Position numbers and translations under genes: made by a program
Assembly (NCBI GenBank): GCA_012274165.1
Contig: JAAPAA010000306.1
Location: 1-5,125 of the forward strand
Origin: Thiobacillaceae bacterium
GTDB lineage: Bacteria > Pseudomonadota > Gammaproteobacteria > Burkholderiales > Thiobacillaceae
DNA length: 5,125 nucleotides
Reading direction: 5' to 3'
In this document: piece after piece, positions 1 through 5,125 of the stretch
How positions within the stretch are numbered: position 1 is the stretch's first letter
Layout of the letters: each line of letters opens with the position of its first letter
Notes under the pieces: model-generated
What the model was told of the DNA's origin: nothing
The model's input: the letters and a program-made list of their open reading frames with translations, nothing else
Databases searched by the model: none

Positions 1-539
1 CCGTACGGAAGCGCTTGGTGGCGATGCAACGCGCGCTGCTCGAAGCCGAGACGCAGGATGCTCCTCTCGACAAGTGGGATGACGTGCTGGTTAAGGCGCA
101 ACGCGCCGTAGAGCACACGCTGCATGCCGTGCAGACGGGCTACGGAGACACCGGCACACACCATTTCGGAAAACTTGCCTACGCCGACAAAGAATTTAAC
201 CGACGTTTGCTCGACACGATTGCTGCCGACCTCGGGTTTCAGTCCCCACTGCCCAGAACCCTCTCGTCGGTGCGCCGCGGGAAAGTTCAGCACGCCGAAC
301 AAGAGGGTCACGGAAGCCTGCGTCCGCTGGTCATCCTCAGCTTGCTCTGCGCTGACAGCAACGACCAGCACCCCCTTCGGCGTGTCGGTCGAACCTTGCC
401 TGACCTGCCGCACCGACTCGATGACTTGGCCACCGCTCGCGACAGAGCGGCCCATGACGGTGCAGGCGACTGGCCGCAGAGAGTCCAACAACACGTCGAC
501 ACCGCCTACGCGACCGTCGAAGCTCTCCTCCTAAGCTGA
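1..539 (+). CDS. C-terminal part of a helical protein of unknown family, with a HEPN-like Rx4H motif (5' partial)
   Basis: The frame is open from the first whole codon at base 3 to the TGA at 537-539, giving 178 visible residues. A TTG at 15 and an ATG at 24 could be read as starts, but there is no stop before them and no clear ribosome site, so the gene more likely begins upstream of the window. I do not recognise the family. The visible part is mostly predicted helix: an amphipathic stretch (KWDDVLVKAQRAVEHTL), a polar middle with many His and Gly, then a hydrophobic helix (LRPLVILSLLCA). The last helices contain ARDRAAHDG, where R-D-x3-H at 438-455 matches the R-[N/D/H]-x3-H core of HEPN ribonucleases. 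The same kind of motif also occurs in non-catalytic helical domains. A second Rx4H (RGKVQH) lies at 276-293. No membrane segment or signal peptide is apparent. The 14-base gap to the AAA+ gene suggests cotranscription and a shared function. The coding frame is well supported; the function is not. Confidence 0.8.
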   Translation, partial: VRKRLVAMQRALLEAETQDAPLDKWDDVLVKAQRAVEHTLHAVQTGYGDTGTHHFGKLAYADKEFNRRLLDTIAADLGFQSPLPRTLSSVRRGKVQHAEQEGHGSLRPLVILSLLCADSNDQHPLRRVGRTLPDLPHRLDDLATARDRAAHDGAGDWPQRVQQHVDTAYATVEALLLS

Positions 540-553
540 TCCAGACACCACTC
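540..553 (+). other. 14-base gap between genes 1 and 2, no clear Shine-Dalgarno
   Basis: The gap between the TGA of gene 1 and the ATG of gene 2 is too short for a promoter plus terminator. It has no AGGAGG-like sequence, and the last codons of gene 1 (CTCCTAAGC) are pyrimidine-rich rather than ribosome-binding. Gene 2 is therefore probably translated by coupling or reinitiation from gene 1, or from an SD-independent site. The ATG at 554 is still the best start, because no earlier ATG, GTG or TTG lies in its frame after the in-frame TGA at 455-457. Confidence 0.5.
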
Positions 554-3145
554 ATGGCAACAAAGAACAAGAACCGAGGCCAGACCCACGCGCCGACCGG
601 ATCCAATTCTTCGCCCCCTGTCGTAGAGCCGACTCCGCATCAGGTCAACCGCCTCTCTGGCTTTGAGGGCCTGGCCGCCGCGATGTCGGCCGAACACGGG
701 ACGCCGCTCGCGCCGGCTGAGGCCGAGTCTGTCCTGCCAACGCTGGAGGCTTGCCTGAAGCGAGTCGAGGGCCTGTTGAATGAAGCCCAGTCGCACCGAC
801 AGGCGGCACTCAGCGCCAAGGGGGAAAACGAGGCGGAAAGGAAGAGGCTGGTCGAGCAGAAGAGTATGCAGGAACGCAACTACAGCGACCGCAAGAAGGA
901 GTTGGAAGCTGATCGAAAGGCTCTTGAAGCCGATCAGCAGGCGCTCAAAGAAGCCAAACTGGCTTTGGCCGCCAAGGAAGCCAAGATCACTGAGAGCAGC
1001 ATCCGCCTCACCGAGCGCGAGTTCAACGCCGAACAGGGCTTCATAGCAGAGAAGGTGCGAATCCTCCTACCCGTCGAGGACGAAATCAAGCGGCTGCGAG
1101 AAGAACGGGACATCCTCGACTCCGAGATCGCCGAGGCGCGTGAGAAGGCCGAGGATGACCTCCGAGCAAAGTCGAGGGCTCGCGCTGAGAGATGGGCGGC
1201 GGAGGACGACAAACGCAGCGAGTCCGAGGCTGAGGCCCGGCGCCAGTTCGACGAGAAGATGTCGTACGAACGTCAGGAGAAGTGGGACGCGCTACGTGTT
1301 CTGCTTGCGTCAGAACGGGACAATGCCGAGGCTCTCTGGCAGACGGAACGCGATCGACGCACAGCAGTCCTCGAACAGCAGGCGCATTCGCTCGGCGAAC
1401 GCGAGTCGACGCTGAATGACCGCCTGAGCGCCCACCAACACGCCGCGCACGAACTGCGCGCCGAGCAGGAGATGCTCGAGGAGGACCAGGCTGCCCTTGC
1501 TCGGAAGGTAGAGCGCTTGGTCGCAGAGGGAACAGAGAAAATACGGCACCAAGTCGACGCGCTGGAGAAGCAGTTGGGGGACGCGCGCGCTCAACGCGAT
1601 GCCTACTTCAGGGACATCGAGTCTCGGCGCGAACTCGACCGTCGCTTCGGTGGCCGCGCCCCAGAGGAGATTCTGGCGGCGCTCACTGATGCCGAGCGGC
1701 AACGAGATGCGCTGACGCAGCAGCTTCGGGAACGCCCCGCAGCGCAGGCGGGCGAGCGTCTAGCCGAACTGGAGCGCCAGCGTTCGGCGTGGCTAGAGGA
1801 GCGGGCAGTGCTACAGGGAGATCTTGCGAAGGCTCACGGTGAACTTGCGACACGCCGACTAGCTGCAATCGAGCTTGAGTCCCAACGAAAGCAGAAGGAA
1901 GCGTTGGAGGTCCACAAGCAGTTGCTCGACGGGGCCGTGGACGAACTTCGCGCCCGGGTCGATGAGCTCACGCGGCAGGAGGACCACCGAAACCCAATGA
2001 CCGCATTGACGAGCCTCGACGACCAGGAGCAGTTCCAGGCAGAAGTCCGGACTACGAGTCCGCTCGGTCGCGCGACCCCGACGCTCAAGGCTTTCGCCGA
2101 CGACCTGCGCCACCGGATCGCGAATGGTGTAGAGGGTCGCACGCTCTACTATGCAGAACGAGACGTACGAGCCTTTATTGGTGGGCTCGCCATGACCCGT
2201 CTCATGCTCCTCCAGGGCATCTCGGGAACCGGCAAGACCAGCTTGCCGCTCGCCTTCGCGAGTGCCGTTGGTGGTGGCATCGAAGTCATAGAGGTCCAGG
2301 CCGGCTGGCGCGACCGCCAGGACCTCATCGGCTACTACAACGCCTTCCACCGCCACTACTACGCGACCAACTTCCTCCAAGCGCTTTACAGGGCCGGCAC
2401 TCCTGCCTACCGTGACCGCGTGTTCATGATGGTCCTGGACGAGATGAATCTGTCGAGGCCCGAACAGTTCTTCGCGGACTTCCTGTCGGCGCTGGAGCAG
2501 TCGATGGATAAGCGGCGGCTCACCCTCGTCAACGACCCTGTGACCAACGCGCCTCGTCTAATGGTCGACGGCCGGCACCTGCCGATTCCGCCGAACGTCT
2601 GGTTCGTCGGCACGGCGAACCACGATGAGAGCACGGCCGAGTTTGCCGACAAGACCTACGACCGGGCGCATGTTATGGAGATGCCCCGCAATACCGACGA
2701 GGCACGCTTCGAGGTGCAATCACGCAGCCCACGTAGCGCGCTGTCCTACGAGAAGCTGGAGGCGGTGTTCAAGGATGCAGCCAACGCCCAAGAAAAGTCG
2801 GTCCACAAGGCCGTGGCCTGGCTGCGCTCGGCCCCTTTCGCAGACGAACTCCAGAAACGGTTCCGGGTTGGCTGGGGCAACCGCCTTGAGAACCAACTGG
2901 CGCGCTACCTGCCCGTCGTCGTCGAGTCCGGTGGATCGATTGGCGAGGCGATGGATCACCTTCTGGTCACCAAGGTCCTGCGGAAGCTTAAGGACCGACA
3001 TGACGTGCGAGCTGCAGCGCTGGAGGATCTATCCACCAAGCTCCAGACAGCCTGGGAAAAGCTCGACATGGCCAATCCGCCCCAACGATGCGTTGAACTC
3101 ATCGAACTCGAGATCGCCGCGAAGAAGGGCGAAGAGCAGGAGTGA
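554..3145 (+). CDS. McrB-like AAA+ NTPase with a long N-terminal coiled coil
   Basis: This complete 863-residue protein is probably the motor subunit of a McrBC-related system. Residues 1-60 are polar and Pro/Ser-rich and probably disordered. Residues 64-475 are rich in Glu, Arg, Gln, Ala and Leu with clear heptads, typical of coiled coil, broken near residue 366 by Gly-Gly (RRFGGRAPEEIL). The AAA+ core follows: Walker A GISGTGKT at 555-562 (bases 2216-2239), Walker B MMVLDEMNLSRPE with D629/E630, and sensor 1 GTAN ending at N689. A DKTYDRA segment at 699-705 follows, where Asp-Arg is a likely trans-acting Arg-finger region. This layout (DEMN..., GTxNxDEST...DRA) fits McrB-family proteins that pair with DUF2357 partners rather than classical McrB, which carries a TMNTADRS-type motif. 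Residues 760-863 are helical and include MDHLLVTKVLRKLK, like the C-terminal helices of those relatives. No DNA-binding or modified-base reader domain (such as EVE, YTH or PUA) is evident at the N-terminus; the coil takes that place. Whether it uses GTP or ATP cannot be read from sequence. An SMC/Rad50 protein is unlikely because Walker A follows the coil and no ABC signature is seen. Confidence 0.93.
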   Translation: MATKNKNRGQTHAPTGSNSSPPVVEPTPHQVNRLSGFEGLAAAMSAEHGTPLAPAEAESVLPTLEACLKRVEGLLNEAQSHRQAALSAKGENEAERKRLVEQKSMQERNYSDRKKELEADRKALEADQQALKEAKLALAAKEAKITESSIRLTEREFNAEQGFIAEKVRILLPVEDEIKRLREERDILDSEIAEAREKAEDDLRAKSRARAERWAAEDDKRSESEAEARRQFDEKMSYERQEKWDALRVLLASERDNAEALWQTERDRRTAVLEQQAHSLGERESTLNDRLSAHQHAAHELRAEQEMLEEDQAALARKVERLVAEGTEKIRHQVDALEKQLGDARAQRDAYFRDIESRRELDRRFGGRAPEEILAALTDAERQRDALTQQLRERPAAQAGERLAELERQRSAWLEERAVLQGDLAKAHGELATRRLAAIELESQRKQKEALEVHKQLLDGAVDELRARVDELTRQEDHRNPMTALTSLDDQEQFQAEVRTTSPLGRATPTLKAFADDLRHRIANGVEGRTLYYAERDVRAFIGGLAMTRLMLLQGISGTGKTSLPLAFASAVGGGIEVIEVQAGWRDRQDLIGYYNAFHRHYYATNFLQALYRAGTPAYRDRVFMMVLDEMNLSRPEQFFADFLSALEQSMDKRRLTLVNDPVTNAPRLMVDGRHLPIPPNVWFVGTANHDESTAEFADKTYDRAHVMEMPRNTDEARFEVQSRSPRSALSYEKLEAVFKDAANAQEKSVHKAVAWLRSAPFADELQKRFRVGWGNRLENQLARYLPVVVESGGSIGEAMDHLLVTKVLRKLKDRHDVRAAALEDLSTKLQTAWEKLDMANPPQRCVELIELEIAAKKGEEQE
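743..1975 (+). other. Coding region for a coiled coil of about 410 residues in the AAA+ protein
   Basis: Residues 64-475 of the AAA+ protein are almost free of Pro, Cys and Gly and dominated by charged residues with Leu or Ala at heptad spacing. There is a break with Gly and Pro around residues 366-371 and a second Pro near 395, so the coil is probably at least two segments with a hinge. If the two segments fold back as a hairpin, the arm would be roughly half the length of the straight coil. In coiled-coil McrB relatives such arms are thought to sense or bind a target or a partner, but no function is shown here. Confidence 0.8.
902..985 (+). repeat. Four tandem 7-residue units inside the coiled coil
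   Basis: Residues 117-144 read as four consecutive heptads: LEADRKA, LEADQQA, LKEAKLA and LAAKEAK. The first two are nearly identical at protein level and similar in DNA (TTGGAAGCTGATCG against CTTGAAGCCGATCA), so they may come from a local 21-base duplication. It may equally be convergence to an ideal heptad, since the register simply continues on either side. Confidence 0.55.
3121..3145 (+). promoter_or_regulatory. GTGA stop/start overlap with a purine-rich leader for gene 3
   Basis: The GTG start of gene 3 (3142-3144) overlaps the TGA stop of gene 2 (3143-3145) by the 4 bases GTGA, an arrangement linked to translational coupling. The purine-rich run GAAGAAGGGCGAAGA at 3121-3135 lies 6 bases before the GTG and could act as a ribosome site. 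AGGA at 3138-3141 touches the start and is too close. In the frame of gene 3 the nearest upstream stop is TGA at 3094-3096, and no other start codon lies between it and 3142, which makes this start firm. Confidence 0.75.
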
Positions 3146-5125
3146 CGGACTTCATCGACCGCATCCGTGGGGGTGCGCACGCTCTCCCGCAGCCCGCTCT
3201 GTGCGACATGTGGCTCGCGGACGGTCAGCGGTTCGGCGACCATGGTGCTGGACTCAGCCCCGAGGCCGTGCTCGGCTGCTGGCCGGGGGAATCGGAGACG
3301 GATGCCGTCGTTCGGCTGGCCCAGGCGGTCGGGGATGAGTTGACCTGGGAGGCGCACGCCGCGACGCCGCCGGTCGCGCAGAAGCTCGCCGAACGCGCAC
3401 GCCCCCAACCGCTCGACCTGGAGATTGCACGACACCTCAAGCACCTGCAGCACGTCTGCCACCGCCCCCGGCTGCATCTGCGCGTCGAAGAGGAGCGCAT
3501 GCCGGTGTCTCGTGCTCGCCGAACTCCGGTTCGCGCCGTCGCGGATCTCGTCTCCCATCCTGGCGACTGGGAGCACCGCACCCTGCGAAGCATCCAGCCC
3601 TCACGCGTGCTCGCGCGGCAGATCGAGGACGAGTGGGACCTCTATGAGAACCGTGTTGCCGTGCGTCTCGTGGACAATCTGCTTGCGTACATCGCGAAGC
3701 GACTGGAAGACTTGCAGAAGATCCAGAAGTTGCTGGACGCGAGTCGCAATTACAGCAAGCAGTTGCAGCGCGGGTCGCACTGGCTTCGCAGTCGCATAAG
3801 CCGGCTCTGGGCGAGCGTGTGGCAGTCTAAGACCGAGGACGATCTCAACCGCACCGTGAGGCACCTAGAAAGCGCGCAGCGCGATCTCCAGGCGCTCTTG
3901 GACGCGCCCTTGTACCAGCACGTGCCCCGCAGGCAGGCTGTGGGTCTCTCTCTGAAGCCCACCAACATCCTCGTGAACGATGCGCACTATCGCAAGGTTG
4001 CCGCGTTGTGGCGCGCGTGGGCGAAGTTCGGGCACAAGCGCCAGGAGACGTTGCAACAGCGTTCGGCGCGCCGGCAACGTGAGGCAGGTGCGTGGGATCG
4101 ATTCGTCCTGCACCTCGTGACGCGCGCCTTCGCGGCGCTGGGTTGGTCCGCCCTGCGCTCACCAAATGGGGGCTGGGATCTCACAAAGGTTGGGTGGATG
4201 CCCGTCCGTGTACAGGTGGACCCGATGGGAATCGTGCGGGTGTCCAGCGCCAGCACGTTGCGCCTGCTGCCGCTATGCACCGACCTCACTGAGGCAGATC
4301 CAGCCGGGGTGCTCGACCAAGTCAAGACTCTGGACGATGTGGATGGGGAAGTCGTGGCGGCTCACGTTGGTGGACCGATGGCGCCTTTTGACGTCGACCG
4401 TGCGTCGGGCTGGAGCGTCGGGCGGCGAGCAGTTCTGTTCGCATGCTCCCCCTGGAGCATTGACTCCGAGGAGCGCATGACGCGCCTGCTGAACGGCTGG
4501 CTCAGCCGGTGCGCTGTCCCAGACTATCCGGCCGTGTGCACCATCCGGGCGCTACCTGAATGGCCGGGGCAGCGAGAGTGGCTCCGGCGCGCAGGCGACC
4601 GGCTCGTTGCCCTCCGGTCACCCACCAGCAGCGAAATCGCGGAAGCCCACGCTTGGTCGATGCAAAGGGTCAAGGAATTGAACGCGGCTGCGCAACGCGC
4701 CAACGCTGCCAAGCAAGCATTCGAGGTTGCGCCGTTTAAGGCGCTCACGGCCTTCCAGACGTTCGTCGAAGAGGCGCAGCGGGATCTCGAAGACCTGGGT
4801 ACTTGCCCCATCTGCGGAGGCAAGGGAACTGTCGAACTGCGCCCCGGCAGCCAACCCGACGGCTCGGACGCGACATGGTGGTCGATCTGCGGGGCTTGCC
4901 GAAGCGAGTGGGGTACACGCCCGTGCGGGGGCTGCGGACACCGATACCGCGCGCTCGTCCCGCAGACAGGGATCGATGTCGAGACTGCCGCGCTCGAGGC
5001 AGCGGGCTCCGACTGGCCCGACAAGGTATTTGGTCGTGATGTTTGGGCACAGCCGTGTGCTAGGCGACCGCGAGAACACTTCAGGTGCCCACAGTGCAGG
5101 CGATGTCCGGGCTTGACGTGCGGAC
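3142..5125 (+). CDS. DUF2357-like (McrC-like) partner protein with C-terminal zinc ribbons (3' partial)
   Basis: The frame runs 661 codons from GTG at 3142 to the window end with no stop, so the C-terminus is missing. Residues 1-90 look like a mixed alpha/beta start (SETDAVVRLAQAVGDELTWEA). Residues 90-320 resemble DUF2357: EDEWDLYENRVAVRLVDNLL around 162-181, with Y168-E-N-R171 as the key motif, then a charged helical arm (about 186-255), then SLKPTNILVNDAHYRKVAALW around 270-290. DUF2357 proteins are usual neighbours of McrB-like AAA+ proteins and normally carry a PD-(D/E)xK nuclease after this domain. Residues 317-490 (WDRFVLHLVTRAFAALGW, then VRVQVDPMGIVRVSS and RAVLFACSPWS) have the alternation of helix and strand expected there, but I see no P-D...(D/E)-x-K triad. 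Residues 500-550 are helical. From 555 on there are paired cysteines: C555/C558, C583/C586, C595/C598 and C649/C652. It is translationally coupled to the AAA+ gene. Assignment to DUF2357 is by motif resemblance only. Confidence 0.8.
   Translation, partial: MTDFIDRIRGGAHALPQPALCDMWLADGQRFGDHGAGLSPEAVLGCWPGESETDAVVRLAQAVGDELTWEAHAATPPVAQKLAERARPQPLDLEIARHLKHLQHVCHRPRLHLRVEEERMPVSRARRTPVRAVADLVSHPGDWEHRTLRSIQPSRVLARQIEDEWDLYENRVAVRLVDNLLAYIAKRLEDLQKIQKLLDASRNYSKQLQRGSHWLRSRISRLWASVWQSKTEDDLNRTVRHLESAQRDLQALLDAPLYQHVPRRQAVGLSLKPTNILVNDAHYRKVAALWRAWAKFGHKRQETLQQRSARRQREAGAWDRFVLHLVTRAFAALGWSALRSPNGGWDLTKVGWMPVRVQVDPMGIVRVSSASTLRLLPLCTDLTEADPAGVLDQVKTLDDVDGEVVAAHVGGPMAPFDVDRASGWSVGRRAVLFACSPWSIDSEERMTRLLNGWLSRCAVPDYPAVCTIRALPEWPGQREWLRRAGDRLVALRSPTSSEIAEAHAWSMQRVKELNAAAQRANAAKQAFEVAPFKALTAFQTFVEEAQRDLEDLGTCPICGGKGTVELRPGSQPDGSDATWWSICGACRSEWGTRPCGGCGHRYRALVPQTGIDVETAALEAAGSDWPDKVFGRDVWAQPCARRPREHFRCPQCRRCPGLTCG
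4804..5121 (+). other. Region coding for two probable zinc ribbons in gene 3
   Basis: The C-terminal part of gene 3 encodes four CxxC knuckles: CPIC (555-558), CGAC ending at C586 (583-586), CGGC (595-598, followed by G-H600) and CPQC (649-652), with further Cys at 639, 655 and 660. The simplest reading is two zinc ribbons in series, 555/558 with 583/586 and 595/598 with 649/652. A nested arrangement is also possible. Such modules bind nucleic acid or hold protein partners. The gene continues past the window, so more zinc ligands may follow. Confidence 0.75.

Noticed and set aside
15..26. TTG at 15 or ATG at 24 as the true start of gene 1
   Set aside because: The frame is open to the window edge and the first residues already look like the middle of a helical protein; no ribosome site precedes either codon.
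1859..2380. Minus-strand open frame of 173 codons opposite the coil/AAA+ boundary
   Set aside because: It is antisense to the Walker A region of gene 2, with no family resemblance and no start context.
554..3145. SMC/Rad50-type or ClpB-type protein, because of the coil and Walker A
   Set aside because: Walker A follows the whole coil rather than flanking it, there is no ABC signature, only one AAA+ module is present, and the Walker B/sensor motifs are McrB-like.
2625..3338. Plus-strand open frame of 237 codons overlapping the end of gene 2 and the start of gene 3
   Set aside because: It overlaps two real frames, is rich in Arg/Ser/Pro, and has no domain; the GTG at 3142 gives a far better model for the region.
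2956..3576. Minus-strand open frame of 206 codons across the junction of genes 2 and 3
   Set aside because: It lies wholly opposite two well-supported coding frames, shows no recognisable domain, and has Arg/Ser/Ala-rich content typical of shadow frames in high-GC DNA.
4524..5024. Minus-strand open frame of 166 codons, with two overlapping neighbours in other frames
   Set aside because: These are antisense to the zinc-ribbon part of gene 3. The plus-strand frame there has conserved-looking CxxC pairs and is open from 3142 to the end, so these are shadows.
5040..5125. Possible frameshift near the end of gene 3, suggested by the odd stretch WAQPCARRPREHF
   Set aside because: The same frame continues into a sensible zinc-knuckle sequence (HFRCPQCRRCPG) with no stop, so no frameshift is needed.

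Overview
The window holds three adjacent plus-strand protein genes with almost no space between them. Two are cut by the window edges. Base composition is high in G+C (low to mid 60s percent in a few lines counted by eye), and the genes use GTG as well as ATG starts and a 4-base stop/start overlap. This fits a high-GC bacterium, but nothing here fixes the phylum. No rRNA, tRNA, transposase, CRISPR array or terminator was seen.

Layout: (1) bases 1-539 are the C-terminal 178 residues of a mostly helical protein of unknown family, ending in a helix with an R-D-x3-H motif. (2) Bases 554-3145 encode a complete 863-residue protein. It has a polar N-terminal tail, about 410 residues of charged coiled coil, then a McrB-like AAA+ motor with a clear Walker A, Walker B and sensor-1 and a helical C-terminus. 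(3) Bases 3142-5125 are an open frame of 661 codons with no stop before the window ends. It starts at a GTG overlapping the stop of gene 2. Its middle resembles the DUF2357 family, the McrC-like partners of this kind of AAA+ protein, and its C-terminal part carries two cysteine-rich zinc ribbons.

Together the genes look like one operon for a McrBC-related, type IV restriction-like system with a long coiled coil on the motor subunit, as in the coiled-coil nuclease tandem (CoCoNuT) relatives of McrBC. The expected working model is a hexameric motor (gene 2) activated by, and driving, the DUF2357 partner (gene 3), with gene 1 as an accessory or effector. This is inference from family resemblance. 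Two points set it apart: no PD-(D/E)xK nuclease signature is visible in the part of gene 3 where one would be expected, and gene 1 carries a HEPN-like Rx4H motif that could supply an RNase activity instead. Both need structure prediction and the missing flanks to settle.
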